Source of the DNA: Thermothelomyces thermophilus ATCC 42464
Taxonomy: Eukaryota > Ascomycota > Sordariomycetes > Sordariales > Chaetomiaceae
Reading direction: 5' to 3'
DNA length: 64,000 nucleotides
Assembly (NCBI RefSeq): GCF_000226095.1
Contig: NC_016474.1
Span: forward strand, 2,418,001 to 2,482,000
Made by a program: the position numbers and the translations under genes. The stretch's first letter is position 1. The number at the start of each line of letters is the position of its first letter. Below, piece by piece: positions 23,902 to 36,338 of the stretch. The notes under the pieces are model-generated. The model did no database searches and was not told the origin of the DNA. It saw only the letters and a list, made by a program, of their open reading frames with translations.

Positions 23902-26900
23902 CTATCTTCGCCCTTCGCCACCGACCGCATTATCAACCGCCCTGCACACCATCATCGACAATGCAATGCTTATTATACTTTGGCAAGGCTTTGAGCGTGG
24001 CATCCTGGATTACAACGGCCAATAGATCACCTAATCAAATTCAACCGAAGACGCCGGCCGGAGGGAGAGCTATTGCACACAGGCAAAAAGCTCTTACTCT
24101 TCTTAGTTTTGAGAGATTGCTTTTGCACTGATTGTGTCACGCTGCCCCGAGTGGATAGGAGAACACTTGCAGGTAATCTGCCTATTCTTGTTTGGCCCTC
24201 TTAAAGCGACAGATGTCTTTTTTCCCCTTTTCCATTTTTGTTCTCTTTTCTCCTCTTTCTTTCGGGAAAGATGGTTGGCATGTCAGCCTCAAGGATGGCC
24301 GAATAGGCAGGGAGAGCCTCGAAAAGCCCAACAGATTGTGTATCGTTAAAGAGCGACGTCACCAGCTGCCTTTCTTGAAAGGGGGATACCTTAGATATCG
24401 ACATCTATATGGATCCATATTGGTCTGGGATAAGAGGCAGTGAAAGAGACGATTCTGCGGCTCTGAGTGATGGCCGTTGGGACAAGTGTCCCTTGCACCA
24501 TATATGTGTATACTGCGTGTATATTTCTTGTCAAGTTATCCCACTTGTCGACCCAATTCCAGGAACCACACAGCCGAATGCCGTGGACGTGGTCCGACCG
24601 GGGGGTAGGCTTTGCGTAGCACAGCCGCACTTGGTGCATGGTTCAGTCATGCCTATTCACGAGCTGTGTGGCTTGAGGACACGCACGGTGCCTGAAGGAT
24701 CGTTTGTGTGTTTATTGATCATCTTCAACACGATGTCGCATGCCCTTCCAGAGAAGTCTGGCTTTGATGTACGTACTGTACATTTCCTTGTAGCTTGTCA
24801 ATTTGAAGAGAACTGGTATACTTTAACTACTCCGGGAGGCGCATCTCAGCAGGCAACAAAGTATTTGACATAGTTCTCTCTGGTTTCAGGAGTTTATTCT
24901 ACCAACCAACTTTGGCCGAAGGGGACCATGCTTCGAGAAAATATCTGCCTTGGCAAAATGTGGCGCGAAGTTCAGACTGTGAAAACGCACACCACAAGAC
25001 CAATTAGGGCTGGCAAGGGGTGATTGGAGACAACGGAGTGAGCGGTGTTGTCGATTGGGCGAGACGGACCATCAGAATCATTCTGGGTTTCCTGAGCGAG
25101 AGATGACTCCCAGGCGTTCGCAGACCACCACTACACTACCTGTTTTAAACAAGTTGGAGTCGCAGTGGGGCGTGGTTGAGGTTGTGTTGGACGTTCTTGC
25201 GGTAAACGCAACTAGGACTCGGGCCCGGGCTACGGGCGGGCCGGCTTCTCGGGCCCGAAGCATGGGCGCGGTTGTGTTCTCGGTGGCGTAGCCTGAGGCG
25301 GGTTCCACAACAGGCATCAATATTCAACACCGCAGTGTCCCCAAGATAAGCTTCTGGGTTTGCGGAAAGGGGGAGAAGCTTAACAATGTAGGCAAGACGG
25401 TGCGTCGGACCATTGCGTGCCTCCTTTGAATGGCTGCAGCATACAACGAGTGAAGGTGGATCTTCTGTTAGGGATACTTCGAACTGAATCCGTAAGGACC
25501 GTTTTTAAAGTGCTTTAACTTTAGGTAGGTACTTGGGATAAGAAGGTAGCAGGGCTCGGTACCTAGAGCTCAATTGGTGTATCCGCTGTAATTATGGACT
25601 ACACTCCTCTCAGCACTTCAGGCTGCCTAATGCCCCACTGCTTAGGTTGACACGCTTTACCATTCTGTGAAGTCCAGTTGTCAGAACCGATCCACCCGAC
25701 CGGGCTCTAGAGTGTTAAGCAGCTGCTGCGGGTAGCTACGAGCAAAGATGCCCAAGATACCCGACCGATCTAGTGTAAGGCACCTTACTAACCTGACCTG
25801 AGGTAGTAGAGCACAAGTTCTCAATACTCATTTTCCTCAGGCAAGAACGTCCCAGTACGGCAAGTGCACTACGGATGAAGCGTACTAGCCTTTAAATCGC
25901 TCACTTGGCCGCTTTCCACTACTAGTATTTTGTGTTCAATGGGGCTTGGGGCAAAATCTTTATCCAGGACATTGATCTGGGGGAATATGAAGCCATGACC
26001 AGTCATGCCCTCAACCGCAACCAAGCCGCTCATTTCACCCTACAGTACCGCATCACGGATTCCACTCCACCCGTCTTTGGAGCGGTCAAGTTCCATTGAC
26101 TCGAGTCCTCTACTAACTACCTACCTCAACTGCAAGGAGATATGCACGCTGTAGGGCATCCCGGTCCCGCCAAACTCTCGTTCGGGAAGCAGGGCTTCCA
26201 TGCTGGAAGTACGGTTTACTCTCAGGCGGTCCCGGCTCTGGGCATCCCGGTCTGCGTCTCTCCGTATTGGTTGGTAAGCGCCAAACCTCAAGCTGCAAGG
26301 AAGCTTAAGCCCGGGGGGACGTGCGACTCCAGCTGCAAGGTTCTTCAAGGGAGTCTGGAAGTGATGGCTATGGGCCACGGCAATATTCACGATTAGTGAA
26401 CCTGCAACCATATCCCAGCGATAAGCTTCCCTCATGGCTAACCCCCTTTCCCTCCCGCCCGCTCCGCCCTTTGTCGTCTTGTGTTGCCGCGAGGGAGAAA
26501 TGGGTAGCAGGCGAGCTCGATCCTATACTACCTCAGCAAGCAGTGCATGGATGTGCGTACAACACGGATTGCTTGTATGTATACAGGAGTGTTGCATGCG
26601 CCACTGCGGCGCATTCGCGTTCTTTGTCTCCTCAGTCCATCAGGTACCAGGAATCTAAAATCGTCGCCTGCTTGGCACTCCTGTAGGTGTTAACGCATAG
26701 GATGCTCGGCCTGCAATTCCCAAGCCCCCAGTTTCAATGTTTCGGGGACCTGTGGAGCACGGCGGTGTCGTCAGATTCTTGATCCTCGCCTATCTCCAGT
26801 CTACGACGCAATGACACTTGCGCCATTCCTTATTTCCCGACCATGCTCGCGGGGTGACGAACTGTGCTTGCGTCCAGGTTAAACGCAGTCAAGCGCCCAG

Positions 26901-27069
26901 AAACACAAGAAAAGGGCCAAAAAAAAAAGATCAAGACAGCCAAAGGTACAACAGGGACCGCAGGGTCCGGAGCCAAGGGGAGTAAGAACAACCGAGGAGG
27001 TCCGGCCACAACCGAGCCAGACTGGTCAAGACTGGACAAAGATTGGAGAAAGACCGATCAAGATCGACT
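23902..27069. other. Gene-poor stretch between the nest and the Zn2Cys6 gene
   Basis: About 3.2 kb with normal base composition and no RIP signature, so single-copy host sequence. Open frames at 24409-24873 and 26121-26435 show no recognisable domain. A short frame at about 25935-26098 reads like a piece of a folded protein (see findings). The last few hundred bases should hold the promoter of the regulator starting at 27070. Confidence 0.5.
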
Positions 27070-29543
27070 ATGCCGTCCTCCAACATGGGGCCGGGCTCGG
27101 ACTCGCCCGCATCGAGTACCCGGCTCCCGCAGCCGTCATCCGGGAGGAAGGGCTCAAAGAAGGTCCGCACGGGGTGCGTCACATGCAAGTAAGTCTCCGG
27201 TTGTTTCTCGTGATGGCTTCCCCATCTCTAACCCCCGGAAGATGGAAGATAGGTCCCCCCGTGGGTGCGGGAGGGCAGGTGTCAAGCTGTGGAAGCGGTT
27301 GCTGACCCGGCAACCCTTCGGCGCGGTACAGGATCCGCAAAGTCAAGTGTGACGAAGCGAAGCCCTTTTGCATGCGGTGTACCAAGACAGGCCGCCGGTG
27401 TGACGGCTACTTGGACGCCAAAACCATGGCCCAAAGGCGGCGCCGGTCTGGCGGGCCAGGAACCGGCATCGTTGGCGAGCCTCAAGCACCCCTGGCCTTG
27501 TTTCACGACTGGGCATCCTCGGACGACAGACGGGCCTTCCACTTCTTCCAGCATATCACGGCCCCGTGCCTATCGGGGAGCCTCGACGGCCCCTTCTGGA
27601 GGGTCTTGGTACCCCAGATATGCCAGTCCGAGCCTGCTGTCCGGCATGCCGTGTTCGCCGTCAGTAGGCTCCACGAAGGGATGGTGCAGGCCACCATGAC
27701 ACCCTATCGCAATACCGAGGACCGGAACTCGTTCGCCCTGAATCAGTACAACCGCGCCATTGCCTGTCTGCTGGACCAGATGCGCACCATCAACGCCCGG
27801 CCGCTGGTTCCCCTGCTCACATGCGTTCTCTTTGTATGCATCGAGCTCATGCAGAGCAAGGACAGGGAATCCCTTCTCCACCTCGAGCAGGGCCGCCAGA
27901 TACTGAGCCAGCTAGGCCGCAAGGGGCCCTCGGATAGTCCGGAGATCGACCTCATCAAGCAACACCTGGTGCCCATGTACACCAGGCTCAGCCTGACCTC
28001 GCTCATGTTCGGCGGCGAGCCCGTGGAGGTCCCGGCGCCGCTCAAGACGCTGACCGAGGTACCCATGATGTTCGAGACGGTCGACGAGGTCCGATATGCG
28101 CTCTATGACTTCATGGACGAGTGTCTGCGGTTGGCCAAGAGGACCCGCGTGGCCAAGCTGCATGACGTTCCTCCGGAACAGATGCGAGCCTTTGAGCAGG
28201 AGCAGGACCCTCTGCTGAGGAAGCTGGCAAATTCAATGTCGCCTTTTCCCTCTATCGCTCGACGAAGGCACGCGGTAGCCCGGTGGGCTCCATTTCGCTA
28301 ATCCAAATTCATGTCCATACGACATTCATCTGGATCTCGACGGCGCTCAGCCAGCACGAAACAGTCTTTGATGACTACGTCGACACCTTCTCTGCCATCA
28401 TCCCTCTCGCAACCGAAGTCATTAGCTCTCTCAGCACCCGTCCCGTGCTCCCGGGGCAATACGCCGGGGTTGGGCCAGCCAGCTATCCCTGAGCCACCTG
28501 CAGCCGAAACGAACCGCCTCGCGACCTTATTCACCTTCGAAATGTATATCATCGCCCCGCTCTACTTCGTGGCTGCCAAATGCAGGCATCCTCTCATACG
28601 GCGCGCGGCGCTCGGCCTCCTGCGGCGGCATCCCATGCGGCGTGAGAACTTGTGGCGGGCCAACGTCATGGCTGCCATTGCCGAGCGGACCATGCGGCTC
28701 GAGGAGAAGCACTTGCGTGCAGATAGCCAGCCTCACTCTCGGCAGCCCTCGCCGCCTGAGCTGCAAGGGCTGTTCCCCAGCTTGTCCGTCTTGGGGCACG
28801 AGCCACCCGTCGCCGACATGCCCAATGCGGCGTTCACGACCGGCCAGGGCGCTGCATCGAATGACATGAGCAGCTGGGCACTCTTCGACAGCTTTGAGGC
28901 GGCCCAGCCGGCAGTCACATCGTCATGTTCCTCCTCGGTCGCGGGCAGCGCGGAGATGGGAAGCATGAGCGACATGGCAGGGCACATGCCGATCGATCCG
29001 CCGCTCTTCCTCGATCCAATCGAGGTATCAACGGCCCCCACCTTCAGCGTCCCGCCTTCTACTGCCTCTTCTCTCGACGACTCGGCCCTACCACCGGCGT
29101 CGACCGCCTATACTGGCCCATCCGCCTCTCAGTCGCGACACACATCTCGATCGCGCGGCTCGCCGTCCGTAGCATCCGGCGGATCGACGCCGCCCCATTC
29201 GACGGGGATGCGGAGAACGACAGTGCCGGCCGCCGGCTATGGTGGTCTCCTCTCCCAGTTCCAGCAGTACCAGCAACAGCACCACCATCGCCGCCACCAC
29301 CACCACCACCAACAACAACAGTACCTGGGCGGCGGGTTGCCGATGAGCGTGGGCCAGCTGAGCCCCAAGACGGGGAAGCGCAGCGGGGACGCGCCGTACG
29401 ACGTGCCGGAGCGGTACCGCGTGCACCAGTCCATCATCGGGCCGGACAAAGAGGACGGCACCAGCTGGGTGATGCTGTTCCGGAAGCTGGGCGGGTTACA
29501 TGCCGAGTGGGACGTGCTGATCGAGTATGTGGCTGTCACATAG
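27070..29543 (+). CDS. Zn2Cys6 fungal transcription factor, with two frame changes
   Basis: Exon 1 is 27070-27188 and exon 2 27332-29543; the intron starts GTAAGT and splits the zinc cluster, as is common. The joined cluster has Cys spacing 2-6-5-2-6 (GCVTCK, KVKCDEAKPFC, RCTKTGRRC), the Gal4-type binuclear DNA-binding domain. Downstream is a fungal-specific regulatory domain of the DUF3468/Fungal_trans_2 type (AFHFFQHITAPCLSG, AVRHAVFAVSRLHEG). The C-terminal third is Ser/Pro-rich with Gln and His runs. Oddity: between about 28231 and 28456 the conserved frame is shifted (FNVAFSLYRSTKARG, IQIHVHTTFIWIS, VDTFSAIIPLATEV), so one base is missing near the A run at 28229-28231 and one is extra near the G run at 28453-28456. 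As written, the main frame stops at 28300-28302. The target genes cannot be inferred. Confidence 0.85.
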
Positions 29544-30418
29544 GTGTGCGGGCGATGGCCTTTTTCTTCTCTCTCTTTTTCTTTTTTAAAATGCTTATTC
29601 AACTGTTGAATAGGGGAGTACTTTCGTCGGCGGGCGTTCCTCTTGATTTCGGTGGGCACGAAAAGAGTGAGGAACGCACTTTAAACATACGAGGAGAGGT
29701 AGATACCCTGTTTCTTCAAGAGCGATTCGTATTTTTTCTCTTGGTGGAATGCCCCTCCACCATGGATTTGGAATGGATGGTGTGTATATAGGTAGTCTCC
29801 GTGAACGAGGTTTGGTTATGAGCTCTGCAGTAGTTCGTTAGAATTGGAAGGAATCACCTTGTAGAATATTACTGCCGGTTCTAGCTGAGAGGCCCTCCGC
29901 GGCAATGATCATTTGTGTGCATATAAAATTTCATCTGCTCATTCAAACAAGCCCAACAGGCTCCTTGTCCATATTTCGGTTTTTCGAATCAACATGGAAA
30001 CCCCGAGAGAAAATTAATCCCTCTGTGGGCACTGTAAGCATAGATCTCTAAAGAAAGAAGCAACTTCTGCTCACTTATACCCCCCGCCCCCGACCTGCCC
30101 CACCCCGGCGCGCACGGTCGAGCCCGGAAAGATGCGGGAACAAGCTTAAAGCACAAAGCATTGCTGTGGCAGTTTCAACATTGAAGAAGGCTCATCATGT
30201 ATGACGATATCGCGCCACTCAAACACTCGCACCTGACCTTCTCTCCTTAGCCGACCGTTTTCACTCACTTCATAACGCTATCAGTTCCATAGCCAATCTC
30301 ACTCTCAGTCAGGGATTTTTTTTTAGCTCAGTTGATAGACTGGCATTCTTGACCGCAGGATTATACATCTAGAAAGTGATCAAATATTCATTCCCTCTCT
30401 AACGCACAGCGACGCAGC
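29544..30418. other. Intergenic
   Basis: Tandem genes on the same strand flank this 875-base stretch. It holds a 3' flank and the promoter of the next gene, with a T run near 30316-30324. No gene is supported. Confidence 0.5.
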
Positions 30419-31424
30419 ATGTCACAACAACAACAAGACGCCAACGCCGAAGAAGTCGTGCCAGTCCCCAAGGTTGGGGACCGCGCCCCGTCTCTGGGCA
30501 AGGACATCGACTTCCCGCACGACAAGCCTCTGCTCGTCGTCTTCTTGCGGCACTGCGGCTGCCCTTGTGAGTACCCCCCTTTAGCACCATCCTTCTACCT
30601 CATTCGGGCTTGAACCTTTTTTTTTTTTTGCTCTCGGGTCGGTGTTTGCTAATCGGTTCCGGGGGGTTGCAAAACCCGGGAGGTTTCGCTTCAGTCGCGG
30701 AGAAGACGTTCAAGTTGCTCACCAACTTGTCGAACCATCACCCGGAGGTCCACTGCGTCGCCGTTTCACAGTCGGACCAAAAGGATACGGACGAGTGGTA
30801 AGAGATGATCCCCGTGCGACTTGGGACATAATCGCTCTTCCGTTGAGGGGAGAACGGGGACGCCGGAACTAGGAAAGAGGAAAAACAAAGTGAAAAAAAA
30901 AAGGGCGGAGGCTAACAGAGAGGGTAATTAACCACTCTCTTTTTTCCACAGGGTCGTGCAAGTAGGGGGCGAATGGGATGTCCAGGTGCTCCCCGACCCG
31001 CAGCGCGAGCTCTACCACGCCTGGGGCCTCGGCCTGAGCTCGACATGGTACGCCATGAACCCCATGGCGCTGTGGCGTACGTGGAAGCTGGGAACTGAGG
31101 AAGGGATATGGTAAGTTCTTTTTTGTGTGTGGTGATTCGAAGAGACCCTCCTCCAACAGCCCTCGTCTCCTGTTCTCTTTTTGCTATCTAGGACATCCTG
31201 CGTCTGTCCCTTTTCTTTGAGACCCTAGCCAGAGATATGGCAAGCCGCGGCTGATTCGAAATGTTGTGGACAGGAACCGAAATGCCCAAGGCGGCAGCAA
31301 GTGGCAGATCGGCGGGGCGTTTGGTGTTGATCGTGAAGGTATTGTTCGGTGGTCGAAGCCGGCAGCGAGTGCAGACGAGATACCGGATTTCAAGGAGGCG
31401 CTGAAGGTTTTGACCGGAAATTAA
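30419..31424 (+). CDS. AhpC/TSA-family (peroxiredoxin-like) protein
   Basis: Exons 30419-30566, 30695-30797, 30952-31110 and 31274-31424 give 187 codons (186 aa). It starts with an acidic/Gln-rich tail, followed by VGDRAPSLGKDI. Then comes the thioredoxin-fold strand LLVVFLRHCGCPF with a CGC at the redox site, AVSQSDQKDTDEW, and VLPDPQRELYHAWGLG. The layout matches the AhpC-TSA_2 group (PRXL2/AAED1-like), thioredoxin-fold proteins of mostly unproven redox role. An alternative acceptor at 31228 keeps the same frame and would add 15 residues. The later acceptor is preferred because the joint then reads GIWNRN, as I recall for fungal relatives. Probably cytosolic: no signal peptide or membrane segment is seen. 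Confidence 0.85.
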
Positions 31425-32298
31425 CGGATGAGTTTTTGGTGTTTTGGCGCCCCTGGAGTCCTGGTTGGTTAATGTAGGCTGCCTATGGGCTTGTTGTCTT
31501 TTTAAAAAGTCTCTACCGTTCCTCTCATGTTCTTCTCAATTTGAAGGCTTGCATTGGTCCTACGAGGCACATAGCCCTCTGGGAAGAGCGTCGACGAGCA
31601 GATGCTAGCAGTAAATATAGGTGCTTTCAAAGGATGTATGCAGCGAGGCTATAAACCATGGTTCTGGGCTCAACATTACACTCTCTACCGACCGCAGCTC
31701 AACCAGGCAGATTCGTATCAAGTATAAGTATACCATCGTATCAGCTACCATATATGACGTTAATAACATGGGGTACCAGGCCCCAAGCCATGCCGACCAA
31801 TGCTAGAAGCGAGAGAGGTGGCAAAAGAGATCAGGCAATTCTCATTGCTCCTTGAACATTCAGCCATCGTACACGCATCAGGTGGTGAAGAACCGTCTCA
31901 AAACTCCTCCCCCACAAACCCCAACAACCAAGCCAACCGGCGCCCAAATCACCGCCCCGACAAAAGAATAGTTTCGGTTAATGATAACGTTAATAACGTT
32001 GACAGCGCCATCAAGACCAGACCGGTAGAGCTTTACCTCTGGTAGTGCAAGACACACAACCCCCAAGCTGAAACCAGGACACCGGTATTGCGCCCCATTT
32101 GCTCTCTGTTGCCCGACTCGAAACAAGGACCCAAAAAAAGAAAGGAAAGGTGACACTGCCGACCAGAAGGGTCAGGAAGCGAGAGCGGTTAGAGACGCGC
32201 CCACTGAGTCGGAGCGCAATCACCAAGAACGGGCGTTGGCTTTCGCTCAGCTGAGACCTGATTTCGTCGGACTGCGCTGGACAGTGGACAACACGTCC
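31425..32298. other. Intergenic between convergent genes
   Basis: 3' flanks of the AhpC/TSA-like gene (+) and the forkhead gene (-). Nothing else is recognised. Confidence 0.5.
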
Positions 32299-34624
32299 CT
32301 AAGAATTGCCGCCGGCAGACAAGTCGCCGTTAGACGCGGGCTGGACCTGCTTTCCGTGTCCTACCGGGGCATGGTAGCTGCCGATACTTTGGAAGCCCCT
32401 GTCAGGTGCAGTTGTGTTAGCAAGCATATATATTTCCTCTCTTCCATCAATCAGAACTGGCGTAATGGGGGCAGACATACTTCGTCAAGTCGAACCCACC
32501 CTCGTCGTCGTCCCCCGCGGGGCTGGGCGGCTCGTCCACGGGTGCGCGACTGCTCGGCCTCGTGGGGCTCGGTGGTACCGGTGACTTGCTCCGCGGGGGA
32601 CTGCTGCTCGCAGCTGGAAGACCGCCGGGCGTCTTGGACGGGCTGAGGTCGAAGGGTGCGTGGACCGGCTTTAGCGGGGTGCTCCCAATATCGGCGTACT
32701 TCCAGAAAGGCGCCGGCGAGCTCGTCGGCATGTGCTGGCTGGGGCGCTGGGCGGTGCTCGGCGGCGCCAGCTTGGGATGGACCCGGTGCGGCGCCGGCGT
32801 GACGAACGACGCACCATCGTCTTGCAGGTACGACGACGTCAAAGTCGGGGACCCCGGCGCGTTCTCCACCAACCCCAGGGCGCTCGAGGTGTTCGCCTTG
32901 CGGGCGCGCGGGAGGGGACTGTCGTCCGTGCCCGTGCCGGCCTCGTCAGGTAATGGTTTTCGGATCGGGCGCACGGGGGTTACGTGCGAATCCCGTAGCG
33001 ACGAGCGGGGCTGGGGTGACCCCGACGGCGACACCTTGCGCTTGCGCGCCGACGCGGGATCTTTGGAGGCCATGTCCCGAGGCCCCGAGGTGATATAGCT
33101 GAGCTGGCTTGGAGATGACGGGTTGGACGAGCCACGATGGCCACCGCGGCCTCCCCTCCACGCGGTGCGGAGCATCTCTTCGCGGGCTTCGGGGACCAGT
33201 TGCCATTTCATGCCCTTCCCTGGTTCATCCGTCGACCGGGCAATCTTTTCGAACGCCTTGTTCAGCGACAGGTTGTGCCGAATCGAGTTCTGCAATGATG
33301 TTAGCACTGTGCAACACTGTAGAGTGTCACGCAGCGGAAGAACCTTACCTGCCAGCCAGTGGCGGGCTGATGGCGATAGTAGGCGTATCGAGACTGGATG
33401 TAGTGGTAGATGCCGGCCAGGTTGAGCTTCTGCTCGGGCGTGTTCATGATTGCTTGCGTGATCATCTGAGCATAGCTGAACTGGGGCTTGATGTGCCGAT
33501 TCTCGTCTAAGCTCAGATCCACATCGCTGTTGCTCATCATCAAGGGACCGGAACCGTGGTCGACAAGCGGCGTTTTGGCCGTCGCGCCGGAACGGGCACG
33601 CGCAGACGGAGGAGTGCCCGGTCGTTTGTAGTCGGGCGGGGCAGGAGCCAGGGGCTTCTGAGCGCTGTGACCTCGCGACGACTTGCTCGGGGAGCTCGAG
33701 TGGGTGCCGTCTCCGGACGGGAGGGGATGCCGTGCTGGTCGCGCGGGAGCAGCAGAAGCAGAAGGCTCTGGCTTGATGATGCCGGCCCGGTCGAGGTACT
33801 GCTGAGCGATCTGGAGAGGGCTCAGGTCGATGGGGAGGACGAACATCATCTCGACGCCGCCAATCTCGATGACCTCGCCGCTCCGCAGGGGCCCGGCCTG
33901 ACCAGCCTTCCACAACGCACCGTCCACCTTGAGCGAGTTACGACCCTTGACGAGCAGCCACCACTTTTCCTCATCGCGGTTGAAGTAGACGATCGCGTGA
34001 AGCCGGGAGACGAGCTTGCTGGGACCCAGATCGATATGGATCGCGTCGGGGTCGTCCGGGTTCTGGTCCGCCCGTGCTTGGGCGGGCTCGGACGAGCGGC
34101 CGATGTTGACGGTGAGCCTCGTGATGTAGTAGGTCCAATCCAGTGCGGCGATCTTGGCATATGCCTTAACTCCCTCCTTGTTCGATTCGTGGATGCTGTT
34201 GGAGTGGTCTTTGCTTGCTTGGACCTGCATCGCGGGGGTTGCCAGATGTTGGGTCACGCGGGTCACAAGTTGGTCGTCGTCTTCAATCGCGGACTGGTCG
34301 GCAAGATGCGACGAATCGCCCTCGTCAATCGGCTCGGAGGTTTCGGTTGCTTCGGCAGCGTCATCATTCTATCCAAGGCAAGCATTGTCAGCGGCGAACA
34401 TGCTAGCGCGGGGTGATCAAGAGGACGCTGTCGCAGCTTCGGGTGTTTTATGTCTCGAAAACCGAGGGTGCGCCCGACCGAGGGGCGCGAGTATGGGGCA
34501 TGGCAACGAAGGTTCTTACCTTTCTGCGCCGCTTCGAGGGGCGGGATGGGGACGACGATTCGGCGACGGCATCGCTGCGCAGATCTCGGCGAGCGCGTTG
34601 TCCGCGTTTTTGAGGCGTGGGCAT
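32299..34624 (-). CDS. fkh2: Forkhead transcription factor with FHA domain (Fkh1/2 type)
   Basis: Four exons on the minus strand, 34624-34520, 34368-33349, 33289-32481 and 32398-32299, give 678 codons (677 aa). Order: a basic N terminus, an acidic stretch, an FHA domain at about residues 90-200 ([30 protein letters not shown]), and a Ser/Pro-rich linker. The forkhead domain follows ([32 protein letters not shown], then [16 protein letters not shown] across an intron in the usual place). The tail is long, Pro/Ser-rich and full of SP/TP sites, suited to CDK control. FHA plus forkhead in one protein is the Fkh1/Fkh2 architecture, which controls G2/M and developmental genes in fungi. The last exon reads [15 protein letters not shown] and is chosen over read-through, which would end the protein at 32447. 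Confidence 0.92.
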
Positions 34625-36338
34625 CTTTGGTTGCGCTAGGTCATCGGGTGAAGCAGCGTGAAGGAGGAGTTCGGCAAGGCTGGGGTCGTGTCTAATCGGC
34701 GACGAGGTTGGCAACCTTTGCTTTGTTTGCTGCCCGCTACGAGGATTTGGCGCTGGATGCGACACGATGTACAGGACTGGTGCGCGCAATGTCACTGACG
34801 GCTGAAAGTCGGGTGGAGAGTGACGGCGAGCACCCGAAAGATGCCGCAGTCACAACAGCGTTGTTATTTCGGGTCGACAGCCAGGACGAACTACCTGCGG
34901 TTGCAGAATGGGTTTGTGCAGAACTTGGAGAGTTCCAAGTCCCGGATTGTTTAATTGACTTGGGATTTTCGCGCCTTGAACGCGCAGAAGATACCAGAGG
35001 GGCTGGTGGCCAATCAGCGGGGCTTGTTTGGCGGATTCTGGTGGGGCAAATGTGGCAGTTCACGTGCTCTTCAACTTGCGAAAGCTCGTCATCTAACAAA
35101 GGGCCTTGACTCGATCCGGAAGTTGCGAGAGGTATCCGAACCATAAATAGGGACAATATACTGCTCCCTCATTTCCATCCGATCGGTTTACGCCGTTATT
35201 TTTGCCACTATATGACACCACGTTTGATAGCACGCGAACAGGGCGCGCACACCAGGCCTCTGAATAGAGTAGGGTAACCCAGCCTCAGCGTGCCAACCCA
35301 CCATCAACCATCACCCACCCACCCTGTTTTCCCAACCTCCCTTCTCGCCGGATCCACCGAACCAAAGTCAACAAAGACAGGGAGCACAGGCAGCCTCAAC
35401 ATTCTAATCCGTACATCAATTGCGGACTCCCCGCAGATACGTGGTCTGTATGCTAAAATTGAGCTTTGCATGCCACGGGCGAACGAACTGAACAAAGACC
35501 CACCACATCCGCGGAAGGGCACGCTGTGTGGCCAAAATACACAGTACAGTATGTGTGTATCGAATTGGAGTATGCTGTTGTCCGTTTCGGGTTGGTCATC
35601 TTCAGGCTGGGATCCAACACAAGTTTGCCAGCCACCTCAATTCCTAAATGCAAACGGTGTTCGTACAGTATCATCATTTTGAATCCAGATAAATACGAGA
35701 ACTGCAATGAGTCGAAGTTTAGTAAGAGAAAAAAAAAATGGGCAGGCTAGGAGTGAGGCGGCCTTTTTGTTTACTGTGTAGGAACCTACGTATGCTGACC
35801 AAAGGGGCACAATCAATGGGTGTGGGTGAACCGTATCTCTGGACAGCCACAGCAACACCACCTCATGACCACCAGAACACCGTGCTTTCCGTGGCACTGT
35901 CTGTGATGAAACTAGAAAAGAACAACAAAGAACAAGAAAAGATTCGGCAGAGTGAAGATGTGTTCCATTCAAGCATCATCGATCAAACCCCTCCCCCCGT
36001 CTTCCTATGCAACAACGACCTGGCCACCCTAACCAGGCCTCCTTTCTCATCTCGCCATTCATCCACAACCCCCATTCCAGCCCATACCTCTAGTGAAAAC
36101 GCAGAATTGACCAGATAGCATGATACACACACACCGACCTCCATACCCTTTTTTTTCACATCCGACATCACCAGTCAAAGCTATAGTTACACAGTCAAAA
36201 AATACAAGTACAAGTCAATGGTTTTCTTTCTTCGGGAAACGATAGGCCGGAGGTGAGAAGAGCCCTTAGGGATACCGGCTGACGCGACCCGCCTGCGGAA
36301 ATAGATCAAGATCTACTTCCGGGACATCTGAAGACTCC
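34625..36338. other. Intergenic
   Basis: Upstream region of the forkhead gene and 3' flank of clu1. Frames of up to about 140 codons occur on both strands but show no domain. Nothing else is supported. Confidence 0.5.

Noticed and set aside
24409-24873. 154-codon plus-strand frame right of the nest
   Set aside because: No recognisable family and no supporting context; kept only as part of the gene-poor stretch.
28440-28503. A short intron explaining the frame change in the Zn2Cys6 gene
   Set aside because: The only GT...CAG candidates (35 or 59 bases) have lengths of the wrong phase and poor donors, and they would not explain the earlier change near 28230.
30320-30366. tRNA-like D-arm words (TAGCTCAGTTGATAGA)
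   Set aside because: No matching acceptor stem, no T-arm GTTCRA, and no anticodon stem pairing that I could find.
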